Source: CAXTTV01 sp964247295 (GTDB taxonomy: Bacteria > Chloroflexota > Ktedonobacteria > Ktedonobacterales > Ktedonobacteraceae). Taken from it: a stretch of 52,916 nt of DNA. The translations under genes and the position numbers were made by a program. Below, in pieces: positions 7,184-16,989 of this stretch (within the stretch, counting starts at the first letter, position 1; each line of letters opens with the position of its first letter). The DNA lies in NCBI GenBank assembly GCA_964247295.1, contig CAXTTV010000011.1, positions 1 through 52,916 on the forward strand, written 5' to 3'. The notes under the pieces are model-generated. The model was not told the DNA's origin. It searched no databases and saw only the letters and a list, made by a program, of their open reading frames with translations.

Positions 7184-8173
7184 TTGTACAACAATCAGTT
7201 ATTTACTGCTTCCTGTCTGGCAGAAATTTTACAACAATTAATGATCTACCGTCCAAACGGGATGCTAACCATCAGATTGGTCATTGCCGACCATTTTGAG
7301 GAAGCTATTCTAAAGATAGAAAATGGCCGGCCTGTGTATATTTTGCATGGCACACAGGAGGACAGGATTACCGAGCAAATTTTGACCTGGCTCAATTCTT
7401 GGGGCGAGGTCTCTTTCTATTTCCAACCTTTAACAAATATGCTATCTGGCCCTAATTCTTACGCATCACCTTCCCCTGACTCCGGTCGGCTTGATCGCCA
7501 GGTTCCACCTGTCTCTAATCCCTATAGCTCCGGATCTCTCTCTCCTGACTCCGGTCGGCTGAATTCTAATATGCTCCCTGAGTCTCATCCATATTCATCA
7601 CTCTCTACGTCTCCCAACTCTGACAACCTGGATCGTCGGATGCTCAATGACTCTAACCCTTATCTCACGCAACCTCCTTCCTCTGATTCCGGTCGTTTCA
7701 ATCAAAATCTTTCACCCAATACTTCACCCTATCCTTCACGGCTCCCCTCTTCCGATTCCGGTCGCATCAGTGGGAACCCACTTCGCACAAGCGCAAATCC
7801 ACCGGCGAAGCCTGTAATACCAAAACCACCCACTCCGTCCAATCCACCTACTTCACCAAAGCCTTCAGGGTCGTCCAATTCGCCATCAGGCGTGAGGAAG
7901 AACCGTTCTCCTCAACAATTCAATTCTAGCGAGCAGACTCATACCTACACTAGGCGTCAGACAGCACCTGAGGCCATTATACCTTTATTAACAACCACTG
8001 GCCGCGATTTTCCGGTCGCACAACTCCCCCGCATGGATCGCGCTGTCTTTTTACTGATCAATGGGAAGCGCTCTCTGGTCGAAATCAGCCAGATTACCCG
8101 CCGTCCACAGGAAAATGTCCTCGCTACGCTTCAACAACTGCGCGATCAGCAACTTCTCGTTTTTGATGAATAA
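7184..8173 (+). CDS. DUF4388-like protein with five Ser/Pro-rich repeats and a C-terminal winged-helix-like domain
   Basis: 329 residues from a TTG start at 7184, eight bases after AGAGGT; no ATG gives the full domain. Residues 1-85 match the pattern of DUF4388/PatA N-terminal domains (LAEILQQL, NGMLTIRL, AILKIENGRPVYIL, WGEVSFYF). Then come five degenerate units of about 24 residues built on SPDSGR(L/F/I) and NPYSS. A proline-rich stretch (PKPPTPSNPPTSPKPSG) leads into a C-terminal domain of about 65 residues (MDRAVFLLINGKRSLVEI, then LATLQQLRDQQLLVF) that looks like a small winged helix. Such proteins occur with two-component and gliding/type IV pilus systems, but nothing beside it confirms that role. 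A related domain is encoded at 19670-20503. Confidence 0.65.
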   Translation: MYNNQLFTASCLAEILQQLMIYRPNGMLTIRLVIADHFEEAILKIENGRPVYILHGTQEDRITEQILTWLNSWGEVSFYFQPLTNMLSGPNSYASPSPDSGRLDRQVPPVSNPYSSGSLSPDSGRLNSNMLPESHPYSSLSTSPNSDNLDRRMLNDSNPYLTQPPSSDSGRFNQNLSPNTSPYPSRLPSSDSGRISGNPLRTSANPPAKPVIPKPPTPSNPPTSPKPSGSSNSPSGVRKNRSPQQFNSSEQTHTYTRRQTAPEAIIPLLTTTGRDFPVAQLPRMDRAVFLLINGKRSLVEISQITRRPQENVLATLQQLRDQQLLVFDE

Positions 8174-8241
8174 TTCTTTTTGAGGAAAGCCATTTTCTCC
8201 TACACCTCTGTATTTCTCGTGAGATCCTTCATAGAATATCC

Positions 8242-8913
8242 TCAATTCAGCATACTACGATCAGGTTTGTCGCTGGACTGAATCTGATTATTGCGCACCA
8301 ACATCTGCCTCAAAAAGGGAACTTCTCGCCTGAGAATGGCGATCTCTTCTTGAAGGCGTTGCTCTGTTGAGGTTATTTCTAAAAAGTGTTGCTTCTGCTC
8401 ATCCTCTATATCTAGCAGGTAGGCAATAAAGTAGGATAGCTCGTCTGGCTTTTTTGGAATGTTCGCCTGGATGGTCGGTCGATTAGAGGCTTCGAGTAGC
8501 ATCTCAAGATAACTACCAAAAAGATTATGAGCCTCTTGAGCGTAGGAGTAGAGCTCTGAGACCTTCTCCGGCTGATCGTCAAAACACTCAACCAGGCCAG
8601 ATAAGTATGGTTTCTCTTGATACTGTTGAAGAACATGAAAGCGCCTCCCGCCAATGGCGATCAAATTATAGCGCCCATCTTCTAACGTTTCGATCTCATA
8701 AATGTCCGCGAGCGTTCCAATCGAGTGTATCTGCTCTTGTTGGTGCTCACTCTCTGGTCTCGCCAGCACCACCCCAAAGGGGGTCTTATTCTGCTGGCAT
8801 TCTTGAATCATGACACGATAACGATGCTCAAAAATATGTAAAGGTAAAACCATTCCCGGAAAAAGTACAACATTCAATGGAAACAACGGAACTTCAATTG
8901 GAGAGGTAGACAT
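8242..8913 (-). CDS. LON substrate-binding-domain protein
   Basis: 223 residues, ATG at 8911-8913 with AAGGAG eight bases upstream. It is the stand-alone N-terminal domain of Lon (PF02190): VPLFPLNVVLFPGMVLPLHI, FEHRYRVMIQ, PFGVVL, IGTLADI, GRYNLIAIGGRRFHV, and a helical second half. There is no AAA+ or protease domain, so it is not a protease by itself; relatives are thought to bind substrate or act as adaptors. It begins 26 bases after the fused hydantoinase gene and is probably its last co-transcribed partner. Confidence 0.88.
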   Translation of the reverse strand: MSTSPIEVPLFPLNVVLFPGMVLPLHIFEHRYRVMIQECQQNKTPFGVVLARPESEHQQEQIHSIGTLADIYEIETLEDGRYNLIAIGGRRFHVLQQYQEKPYLSGLVECFDDQPEKVSELYSYAQEAHNLFGSYLEMLLEASNRPTIQANIPKKPDELSYFIAYLLDIEDEQKQHFLEITSTEQRLQEEIAILRREVPFLRQMLVRNNQIQSSDKPDRSMLN

Positions 8914-8939
8914 TAAGCTTCTCCTTGGTATCAGACCAA

Positions 8940-11900
8940 TTAAGGTAAAAAACCGCCGCCGCCAGGAGAACAGAGACTGACGACATCTCCCGCAGATACT
9001 TCAAACGTTGCTTTGCCCGGCAGATCCCGCCACTCACCTTCTCGTTCCAGACGATTCAGGCCTTTCGCACCAGGGAAACCACCGCGCAAACCATACGGTG
9101 CATGATCTCTTCTATCTGTCAATAATGTGACTGTGGCTGGCCCTAAAAACTCTAACTCACGGCAAAGACCATCTCCACCACGGTATTGACCGGCTCCCCC
9201 GGTACCATACCGTAGTGCATAGCGCCTCACTCGCACTGGAAGATCCATTTCCAGAACCTCAATCGGTGTGTTTCTTGTATTACTCATGTGGACATGAACA
9301 CCCGAAAGGCCGTCTGCTCCCGGCCTCGCTCCCATCCCTCCACCCATGGTTTCGTAGTACGCGAATGGACGCCCACTCTCTGGAAGCATTCCCCCAATGG
9401 TAAGATTATTCATTGTACCTTGTGAAGCAGCCGGCACTCTCAAGGGGGCCAGTTGCGCCAGCGCACCAAACATAACATCTACGATCCTTTGCGAGGTCTC
9501 TACATTTCCAGCCGCTACGGCTGCCGGCGCAACTGGATTCAATAATGAGCGCTCTGGAATAATCAAACGGATGGCCTCAAGGGTTCCATCATTTATGGGA
9601 ACATTTTCACCTATCAAGCATCTTAACACATACATAACACTAGAGGTTGTCACTGCTTGTACTGCGTTCACGTTCCCATTACTCTGTGGCGCACTCCCTG
9701 TAAAATCTACAATCAGTGTTTCTTTTTCAATCTGGAGGCGCACCTGAATTTTCAAAGATTTGACGCCCCAACCGTCATCATCCAGGTAATCACAGTATTC
9801 TACATGGTGTGCTGGCAATTCTCGCAAGGCGATGCGTGTCAGACGCGCGGTATAATCCAGCAGGGCCCCAGCATAATAACGAACCTGATGAGATCCATAA
9901 CGAGCTATCAATTCCTGCAAACGGCGCTCGCCAACGCTGACGGTGGCAAGCTGAGATTGCATGTCCCCCCGCCTTTCTTCAGGTGTACGTACATTACGAT
10001 AAAGTAGGGTTAAGAGTTGTGCATTGACCACTCCCCGACTCACGAGCTTCAACGGCGGAATAATAATCCCTTCCTGATACAATTCACGCGAGAGCGGCAT
10101 GGAGCCAGGAGAGATTCCTCCCACGTCGGCATGGTGGGCGCGACTGGCTACAAAACCAAATAGTTCACCGCTTTTCCCATCGGGATCATGCTCAATAAAG
10201 ACCGGCGCAACCAGGGTAATATCCGGTAGATGCGTCCCACCCATGTATGGGTCATTAAGAATAACGCAATCTCCAGGCTCAAAGCTCTCAATACTCCCAA
10301 TCGCGGCCTGAACTGAGGCAGGCATCGCTCCTAAATGCACTGGAATATGCGCAGCCTGGGCAATCATACGGCCCTGAGCATCAAAACAGGCGCAGGAGTA
10401 GTCTTTGCGCTCTTTAATGTTGGGTGAGTAAGCGGTCCGGCCCAGCGTCGCACCCATCTCTTCAGCGGCTGAGGCAAATAGATGCTTAAAAATCTCTAGC
10501 GTGGCCGGGTCTGGCTGGGAGAGACTTTCTGTAGATGCACTATGATTCCATTTATGCCCATGCTCGGGCTCGGTCAGAATATTTCCCCGACTATCCACCT
10601 GTCCAATCCATTCAGGTGAAAGCAGACAGGTACTATCCTCCTGAACGAGCAGGGCCGGACCCACAATCCGATTTCCCGGCTGAAGACGGGCCCGATCATA
10701 GATCCTGGCTATAAAGGTTCCACGTTCAAAGATCATTGGTCGCTCGCCGAGCAAGGCCTGATCAGGTGTCTCTTCACCGGCTGGTAGAGTGGGTAGATCC
10801 ACGTCGGGTGGCTGAATCTCAAGCTTGACGCGAAGAGAGACAATTTGTACTGGTTGTTCGGGATGTGAGTGCCCAAACCGTTGCTGATGTTGGGCGTGGA
10901 AGCGTTCTAACGTCTCTGAGAACCGCGCTTTCGACTCAATAGTCAGTTCATAAGACTGACCCTGGTAACGCACATCGTAAAGTCGTTTAAGATTAACCTG
11001 AGCCTGCCCTCCTGGAAGCTGTCGCAACTCTTGCTCCGCTTCACGTTTCGCGCGCTCCTCCAGTAGAACAAACTGCTGATCTAAACTATTGTCCGACCAA
11101 TCTCCCTGCTCAATCATCACTGTCTGTACATACTCTTTGACGATGGGAGCCAGCACCATACCAAGCGCGGAGAGCACTCCTGGATACCTTGGAAGTATAA
11201 CCCGAGGAATTCCCAGGGCCATCGCTAATTCGCAGGCATGCAACGGCCCGGCTCCTCCAAACGGGAGCAATGAGAACAGGCGAGGGTCGTAACCCCGTTC
11301 GAGGGAGACGGTTCGCAGCGCGCGCTCCATACTGGCATTCACAACGCGCAATATTCCCAGAGCTACCTCTTCAACTGTCATCTTCATCTGCTCCGCCAAT
11401 GACTTAAACCGCTCACGAGCCCGTTCGGGATACAATGGGAAGCGTCCCCCTAGAAAAAAATCAAGATCGATCCGGCCCAGTACTAAATTCGCGTCGGTAA
11501 CGGTCAGATGCTCGCCGACTCCATAACAAGCAGGGCCTGGAACCGCGCCTGCCGACTCCGGGCCTACCCGTAAAGCGCCCCCCTCATCGAGGGTGACAAT
11601 TGAGCCCCCACCAGCACCAACGGTATGCATATCGACTGTCGAGACGCCAATCGGGCAGCCCGCGACCATGGCCTCGGAGGTCAGTGGGATCGATCCAGCG
11701 CACAACGCGACATCGGTCGAGGTCCCACCCATATCCAGGGTAATTAATTGATCATAGCCAGCCTGCTTCCCCAGATGAAATGCTCCAATGACTCCGCCTG
11801 CCGGCCCACTCAGAACGGTTCTAACGGCCTCCCTGCCCGCGATCTCCGCTGAGATACTACCACCCGAGGATTGCATGATCCGTAGAGGATTGTTGAGGCT

Positions 11901-12593
11901 CTGCTGAAGGTTCTCTAAATACTGGGCCATGACGGGTTGGACATAGGCATTGACCGCGACAGTACTGGTCCGCTCATATTCGCGGAACTGCGGTAGGATC
12001 TCACTGGAGAGCGAGATAGGGATCTCTGGAAAACGTTCACGAAGGGCTAGCGCCAGTTGCCGCTCGTGCGCGGCATTGCGAAAGGCATACAACAGGCAGA
12101 TAGCAATGCTCTGTGGATTACAGGCCGCGACTTGCGTAAGGAGATGCTCTAACGCCTCTGTTGTAATCTCTTGTAAAACCTTTCCTTGATAGTCCAGGCG
12201 CTCAGCGATCTCCAACCGACGCTCTCGTGGAATGAGAGCAGGGGGCCGATCCTGCATCAGATCATAGAGTTTGGGGCGATCCTGCCGACCAATAGCCAGC
12301 ACATCAGCGAAACCGGCGGTGGTGATCAGGACGGATTTAGCACCTTTGCGCTCAAGTAAGGCGTTGGTCGCGACAGTTGAGCCATGCACAACAAGGTACT
12401 CTTCCGCCAGATGCAGGGCCTTAATCCCCTCCAGTAAACCCTGTGAGGGGTCTTGAGGCGTGCTAGGAAGCTTATGGACACGCAGATCTCCTGACCGCTC
12501 GCCCGTGGCTGGAATATAAGAGACCAGATCTGTAAACGTACCGCCAATATCAACTCCCACCAGGGAAGGCCGAGAGGCTGGCCGATCTACCAT
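8940..12593 (-). CDS. Fused HyuA-HyuB hydantoinase / 5-oxoprolinase
   Basis: 1217 residues from ATG at 12591-12593, with AGGAAG eight bases upstream; a GTG at 12602 is too close to that site. The N-terminal half is HyuA, an actin-like ATPase: GVDIGGTFTDLV near residue 12, STVATNALLE, SGPAGGVIGA, and DMGGTSTDVAL. From about residue 695 (DPATLEIFKHLF) the HyuB half runs to the end: RTAYSPNIKERKDYSCA, NDPYMGGTHLPD, HHADVGG and GGGGF at the C-terminus. In known members the two halves together hydrolyse cyclic amides such as 5-oxoproline or hydantoins using ATP. The fusion mimics the eukaryotic 5-oxoprolinase layout. Substrate cannot be fixed by eye. Glutamate made this way would suit the proline enzyme upstream. 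Confidence 0.9.
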   Translation of the reverse strand: MVDRPASRPSLVGVDIGGTFTDLVSYIPATGERSGDLRVHKLPSTPQDPSQGLLEGIKALHLAEEYLVVHGSTVATNALLERKGAKSVLITTAGFADVLAIGRQDRPKLYDLMQDRPPALIPRERRLEIAERLDYQGKVLQEITTEALEHLLTQVAACNPQSIAICLLYAFRNAAHERQLALALRERFPEIPISLSSEILPQFREYERTSTVAVNAYVQPVMAQYLENLQQSLNNPLRIMQSSGGSISAEIAGREAVRTVLSGPAGGVIGAFHLGKQAGYDQLITLDMGGTSTDVALCAGSIPLTSEAMVAGCPIGVSTVDMHTVGAGGGSIVTLDEGGALRVGPESAGAVPGPACYGVGEHLTVTDANLVLGRIDLDFFLGGRFPLYPERARERFKSLAEQMKMTVEEVALGILRVVNASMERALRTVSLERGYDPRLFSLLPFGGAGPLHACELAMALGIPRVILPRYPGVLSALGMVLAPIVKEYVQTVMIEQGDWSDNSLDQQFVLLEERAKREAEQELRQLPGGQAQVNLKRLYDVRYQGQSYELTIESKARFSETLERFHAQHQQRFGHSHPEQPVQIVSLRVKLEIQPPDVDLPTLPAGEETPDQALLGERPMIFERGTFIARIYDRARLQPGNRIVGPALLVQEDSTCLLSPEWIGQVDSRGNILTEPEHGHKWNHSASTESLSQPDPATLEIFKHLFASAAEEMGATLGRTAYSPNIKERKDYSCACFDAQGRMIAQAAHIPVHLGAMPASVQAAIGSIESFEPGDCVILNDPYMGGTHLPDITLVAPVFIEHDPDGKSGELFGFVASRAHHADVGGISPGSMPLSRELYQEGIIIPPLKLVSRGVVNAQLLTLLYRNVRTPEERRGDMQSQLATVSVGERRLQELIARYGSHQVRYYAGALLDYTARLTRIALRELPAHHVEYCDYLDDDGWGVKSLKIQVRLQIEKETLIVDFTGSAPQSNGNVNAVQAVTTSSVMYVLRCLIGENVPINDGTLEAIRLIIPERSLLNPVAPAAVAAGNVETSQRIVDVMFGALAQLAPLRVPAASQGTMNNLTIGGMLPESGRPFAYYETMGGGMGARPGADGLSGVHVHMSNTRNTPIEVLEMDLPVRVRRYALRYGTGGAGQYRGGDGLCRELEFLGPATVTLLTDRRDHAPYGLRGGFPGAKGLNRLEREGEWRDLPGKATFEVSAGDVVSLCSPGGGGFLP

Positions 12594-12660
12594 ACTGCAC
12601 ACTTCCTTTCAGAGCCGGGAGCATAGAGCCTGGGAGCGTCTCACCGGAAATACGGTCAGG

Positions 12661-12686
12661 AAAAGGCATGAAAGCTCTCATGCCCC
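12661..12686 (-). terminator. Terminator between the YqeY gene and the fused hydantoinase gene
   Basis: On the minus strand GGCATGA (12678-12684) pairs with TCATGCC (12665-12671) around a short loop and is followed by TTTTCC. It starts 15 bases past the YqeY stop, so the hydantoinase gene probably has its own promoter in the remaining ~60 bases or depends on read-through. Confidence 0.7.
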
Positions 12687-12698
12687 TCCCATCTCAGA

Positions 12699-13178
12699 TT
12701 ACTGGATTAGTTCACGCACAACCTGCTGGACGCGAGCGCCATCGGCCCGGCCCTTCGTAACTTTGGCGGCCAGCGGCATCACCTTACGGAACTCCTTGCC
12801 CTGTTCGGCGACCAGTTGTGAAATGAGCGTACGCAGCTCATCATCGCTCATCTGTGAGCCTTTAAGGTATTCCTGAAGAATATCAGCCTCTTTCTGCTCC
12901 CGATCCGCCAGATCATCCCGTTTCCCCTGCCGGTACAGTGGAATCGCCTGATTGCGCTTCTTTACCTCTTGCTCCAGTACTTTCAAACAGTCTGCTTCGG
13001 TTAACGGCTGACCATACTCAGAATTTTTGCGATCGGTACGCGCGACCTCAAGGTTATGGATCGCGCCCAGGGCCATCCGCAATGTATCCAGGCGAAGCTG
13101 GTCACGGCTCCTTTGTGCGGCCTGAATATCTTTTCTTAACTGTTGCTCAATCGGGAACTCTTGTCTGGCCTCAGCCAT
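12699..13178 (-). CDS. GatB/YqeY-domain protein
   Basis: 159 residues, ATG at 13176-13178 after AAGGAG. It matches stand-alone YqeY proteins: IEQQLRKDIQAAQRSRD, LDTLRMALGAIHN, VKKRNQAIPLYRQGKRDDLA, EILQEYL-like EADILQEYLKGSQMSDDEL, then VTKGRADGARVQQVV. YqeY resembles the tail domain of the GatB amidotransferase subunit, which contacts tRNA; the role of the free form is unclear. It follows the S9 peptidase gene by 79 bases on the same strand. Confidence 0.88.
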   Translation of the reverse strand: MAEARQEFPIEQQLRKDIQAAQRSRDQLRLDTLRMALGAIHNLEVARTDRKNSEYGQPLTEADCLKVLEQEVKKRNQAIPLYRQGKRDDLADREQKEADILQEYLKGSQMSDDELRTLISQLVAEQGKEFRKVMPLAAKVTKGRADGARVQQVVRELIQ

Positions 13179-13257
13179 AATAACACTATCTCCTTCAAAC
13201 TATTTTCTATAGAGAACGGGCTACGTTTAATCACCTCAAACAGCCTGGGCCTTCCTT

Positions 13258-15081
13258 CTACTGTGCCAATGGCTTTTGCAACACATACTGATCTAGAAAG
13301 CGCGCAATCGCAGGATAAGCGACCAGACGGTTCACGCGTTTGATCAGCCCATGCCCTTCGTCCTCAAAACGCAGATAGGTAGTGGGCACCCCCCTTTGTT
13401 TGAGAGCAGCCACGATCTGCTCCGCCTCACCCACCGGCACACGCGGATCATTCGCGCCGTGGACCACAAACAGAGGAGCCGCAATCTTATCGACGTGTAG
13501 GATCGGCGATATCTGCTCCAGAAACTCGCGATCCTGCTCCAGGCTACCATACTCGGCCTCACGCAGTTTACGTCTCCATGCTCCCGTATTCTCCAGGAAG
13601 GTGACAAAATTGGCAATCCCGACAATATCTACGCCGGCGGCCCAGAGATCTGGATAGGTTGTTAAAGCAGAGAGTACCATAAACCCGCCATAGCTGCCAC
13701 CCATTACGCCTATCCTCCGTGGGTCCGCTACCCCCTGCTCGGTTAGCCAGCGAGCCCCAAAACGAAGATCCGCTACCGAGTCCATCCTCAAGCGGACATC
13801 ATCAAGGCTTTGATAGGTATAACCGTAGCCGCTGCTGCCACGCACATTAGGAACCAGCACACCATATCCCTGGTTTACTAGATACTGCATTACTGGATTG
13901 AGAACCGGACGCGACTGCCCCTCCGGTCCACCATGCACATAGATAACAAAGGGCAGGTTCTCCTGATGCTCACCTTTGGGAAGATACAAAAATGAGGGGA
14001 TCTCTCGCTGATCAAATGTCTGATAACGAATCAGTGAGGGCTCAACCAGAAGATCACGAGGAATACCACCGGTGGCGCTGCGCGTAGTTCGCTTCATATC
14101 CTGCTTTTCCAGGTCCCAGATCCAGATATCATTGTCAAACTGTAAGGCTAACGCCAGTTGACTCCCATCTGGCGACCAGGAAAGAGAACGAACGACGCTC
14201 CGTTTGAGATCTGGCAGTGGCAGGGATTTCCGCTCTTGCCAGCCGCGTGAGACTTCAAAAAATTGCATCCGGCTATAGCCATCCTCATTGCTCACAACAG
14301 CCAGACGCGAGCCATCGGATGTTATCTCTAAAATCACACTATCCCAGAGATCATCCTCTAAATACCCAATCTCCTGCGTTTTCAAATCCAACCAGGCCAG
14401 CGACAAAAACTGACGCGTCTGATTACAGAGCAGATAGATCCCACTCCCATCAGCCGACCAGCGGGGAAAAAGATGCAGAGCCGGCCCCTCCGCCAGGGTG
14501 GGCGTCAAAGAGGTGACCTCTCCTGTCGCGATATCTATCTGTAAAAGTTCATTGCGCGCATTGGAAAAGATACGCGAGACTAGAATAAAGCGTCCATCCG
14601 GCGAATAGTCGCCCGGCTGGTTATAACTATCATCCCGCAACACTATTTTGGATGCCCCGCTCTCAAGCTCCATCTCATAAATGTCAAAATAGCGAGGATC
14701 GCGCTCGTTGCTGCTATAAACGATTCTGAGCCCATCAGGTGACCAGCTTCCAAAGGTATAGATAGTCTCCAGACGATTGGTGAGGGGCCGCAGACCATCC
14801 TCATTTGAGGCGAGCAAAAATAACTGCGTGCGCTCACTCCCACCAATATCACCAGAAATGAGCAGTCGATCCTCCACTGGCGAGAAGGTTACAGAGGCGA
14901 TCCGCTCCCCACCAAAGGTAAGCTGTTCAGGCCATGAGGGCTCGGATGAACCAGTCTCTATAGTCCAGGCTTCAGCGATTCCTGTAATGTCCGCCAAAAA
15001 GCCCAGTCGCCTGCCGTCGGACGAGAAACAGGGCTGATACGCCTCGCGAATATTTAGAAATCGCTCAAAAGGGATTGGCAT
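13258..15081 (-). CDS. S9-family serine peptidase (prolyl oligopeptidase / acylaminoacyl-peptidase type)
   Basis: 607 residues, ATG at 15079-15081 after AAGGAG. The first ~350 residues form a WD40-like/TolB-like beta-propeller (repeated FSSDGRRLGFL, SWSPDGLRIVYSS, DYSPDGRFILVS, SWSPDGSQLAL). The rest is an alpha/beta-hydrolase: oxyanion stretch YVHGGPEG, nucleophile elbow GGSYGGF near residue 460, acid in NDPRVP near 544, and base in EDEGHG near 577. The triad is complete, so it should be active. It cleaves short peptides, often after proline or from blocked N-termini; no signal peptide, so cytoplasmic. Confidence 0.92.
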   Translation of the reverse strand: MPIPFERFLNIREAYQPCFSSDGRRLGFLADITGIAEAWTIETGSSEPSWPEQLTFGGERIASVTFSPVEDRLLISGDIGGSERTQLFLLASNEDGLRPLTNRLETIYTFGSWSPDGLRIVYSSNERDPRYFDIYEMELESGASKIVLRDDSYNQPGDYSPDGRFILVSRIFSNARNELLQIDIATGEVTSLTPTLAEGPALHLFPRWSADGSGIYLLCNQTRQFLSLAWLDLKTQEIGYLEDDLWDSVILEITSDGSRLAVVSNEDGYSRMQFFEVSRGWQERKSLPLPDLKRSVVRSLSWSPDGSQLALALQFDNDIWIWDLEKQDMKRTTRSATGGIPRDLLVEPSLIRYQTFDQREIPSFLYLPKGEHQENLPFVIYVHGGPEGQSRPVLNPVMQYLVNQGYGVLVPNVRGSSGYGYTYQSLDDVRLRMDSVADLRFGARWLTEQGVADPRRIGVMGGSYGGFMVLSALTTYPDLWAAGVDIVGIANFVTFLENTGAWRRKLREAEYGSLEQDREFLEQISPILHVDKIAAPLFVVHGANDPRVPVGEAEQIVAALKQRGVPTTYLRFEDEGHGLIKRVNRLVAYPAIARFLDQYVLQKPLAQ

Positions 15082-15405
15082 AATTTACTCCTTTTTCCCT
15101 AAAAACATACAGAAACCAACCGACCACACACAGCCGAGACCCGATCCTTGTAAATAAAAGGTGGCTTCCTGTGTAATATACATCTTAGATACCGCAAACG
15201 TTTCCATGAGTGTGAGACTGCCAACCCTGGAAATCCCTGATCGTTTTCTGCTTCTAATGACTATTATACGTAGAGAAACACCAAAAGCGGAAAACTTTTA
15301 CAAGCAATTTTTCTCCTGATAGCACTTTCATAGATTGGAATTTGGGCGGGTTCACGTCTGTTTTAAGCTACGAGAAGACGTTTTTCTCAGAAAGGTCCCT
15401 TCACT
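15082..15405. other. Divergent intergenic region
   Basis: 324 bases between divergent genes, so both promoters should lie here. A TATAAT appears on the minus strand near 15271-15276 with no convincing -35 box. AAAGG stands about 10 bases before the plus-strand ATG at 15406. No repeat or RNA structure was recognised. Confidence 0.35.
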
Positions 15406-16893
15406 ATGGCGACATCCTTTCGCGGAGAGGTCCGCAGCCCCGATTTTCCAGCAGGGCTGGACTGGATCAACAGCGATCATCCTATACAGATTAAAGAGTT
15501 GCGTGGGCGGATCGTCCTTCTACACTTCTGGACACTCTGCTGCATTAATTGTATGCACTGCCTTGCGCAACTGCGTGAGTTGGAGGCCGAATTTCCTGAT
15601 GAACTCACGGTTGTCAGCGTGCATTCGGCGAAATTTCCGAGAGAACGACTGACTGAGAGCGTTCGTGACGCTGTATTGCGCTACGGGATCGATCATCCGG
15701 TAGTGAATGACCGCAACCTGAACACCTGGAAAGAGTATGCGGTGCGCGCATGGCCGACGGTGATGTTTATCGATCCCGAGAACCGGGTAATCACACGGCA
15801 TGAGGGCGAGATCAATCCCGAGCTGGCGAAAAGTCTGTTGCGGGAGATGATCGCGGACTTTGACTCTAAAGGTTTATTAGACCACAAACCACTGCGCTTT
15901 ACTCAGGAACCCACAACCAGGGCGACACTGGCGTTTCCGGGGAAGCTCGCGGTAGATGAGATCGCCAACCGCCTGATGGTTAGCGACTCGGCTCATCATC
16001 GCTTGCTTGAGCTGGATATAGAGGGGCGGGTCCGACAAATTATTGGCTCCGGAGAGCCAGGAGCCCTTGATGGCGATCTTGAGACAGCCCAATTTCTCCG
16101 CCCTCAAGGGATCACGATTGTCGGCGATCAGGTCTATGTGGCCGATACCGAGAACCATCTGATCCGGCTGGTTGATCTGGTCAACCGGCAGGTGACAACA
16201 ATTGCCGGGACCGGCCAACAGGCGGGATTCGTCCAGACACCGGTCCGAGGCGATGCTTTGACGGTCTCCCTCAGCTCTCCCTGGGATCTTGTCTACACAA
16301 ACAAACGTCTCTATATCGCGATGGCGGGCCTGCATCAACTCTATGTTCTGCACCTGGATCGCAACGCTCTTGAGCCTTTCGCTGGAAGCGGCCATGAGGG
16401 TCTGATCGATGGCCCACGAACCGAGGCCTGGTTCGCCCAACCCAATGGGCTGGCCCTGAAGGAGGGGTACACGCTCTGGGTCGCCGATAGCGAGACCAGC
16501 GCGATCCGCGCCATCGATATCTCACGAGCCAATCATGTCAGCACCCTGGTTGGCACCGGACTGTTTGACTTTGGAGACCAGGATGGCATCGGAGATACTG
16601 TTCAACTTCAACACGTTCAGGGCCTCTGCCTGCTCAATGAGCAAGTCTATCTGGCCGACACCTACAACAACCGGATCAAAGTCCTCGACCCTCAAACACG
16701 CGAGGTCAAGACCATCGCGGGCACTGGCGAGGCTGGTTATCGCGACGGATCTCTTGATCAGGCCCGCTTCAACGAACCCGGTGGAGTAATCGCGGTCCAG
16801 GGCAAACTTTACGTCGCGGACACCAACAACCACGCCATCAGAATAGTAGATCTAGAGGCGAAAACGGTCTCCACTTTAAGGGTTCAGCTCTAA
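15406..16893 (+). CDS. Thioredoxin-like domain fused to an NHL-repeat propeller (NHLRC2-like)
   Basis: 495 residues. Residues 1-160 form a thioredoxin/TlpA-like fold (VLLHFWTLCCINCMHCLAQL, later WPTVMFIDPENRV). The usual CxxC redox site is present as CCINC. The remainder holds at least four NHL blocks with the pattern FxxPxGIxxxxxxxYVADTxNHxIRxxD, for example PQGITIVGDQVYVADTENH and GVIAVQGKLYVADTNNHAIR. This layout equals NHLRC2 of animals and its bacterial relatives, whose substrates are unknown. No signal peptide is evident, so it is likely cytoplasmic. It heads a plus-strand run with the pyrroline-5-carboxylate dehydrogenase gene 96 bases downstream. Confidence 0.88.
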   Translation: MATSFRGEVRSPDFPAGLDWINSDHPIQIKELRGRIVLLHFWTLCCINCMHCLAQLRELEAEFPDELTVVSVHSAKFPRERLTESVRDAVLRYGIDHPVVNDRNLNTWKEYAVRAWPTVMFIDPENRVITRHEGEINPELAKSLLREMIADFDSKGLLDHKPLRFTQEPTTRATLAFPGKLAVDEIANRLMVSDSAHHRLLELDIEGRVRQIIGSGEPGALDGDLETAQFLRPQGITIVGDQVYVADTENHLIRLVDLVNRQVTTIAGTGQQAGFVQTPVRGDALTVSLSSPWDLVYTNKRLYIAMAGLHQLYVLHLDRNALEPFAGSGHEGLIDGPRTEAWFAQPNGLALKEGYTLWVADSETSAIRAIDISRANHVSTLVGTGLFDFGDQDGIGDTVQLQHVQGLCLLNEQVYLADTYNNRIKVLDPQTREVKTIAGTGEAGYRDGSLDQARFNEPGGVIAVQGKLYVADTNNHAIRIVDLEAKTVSTLRVQL

Positions 16894-16989
16894 GCAAGCA
16901 AAGCAAGATACGCTACCGTCACTCGAACTTATGAGATACAATAAAGGCTGTTAACGATTTGTTTATCCACAAAGGGGTGATATTTAGTT

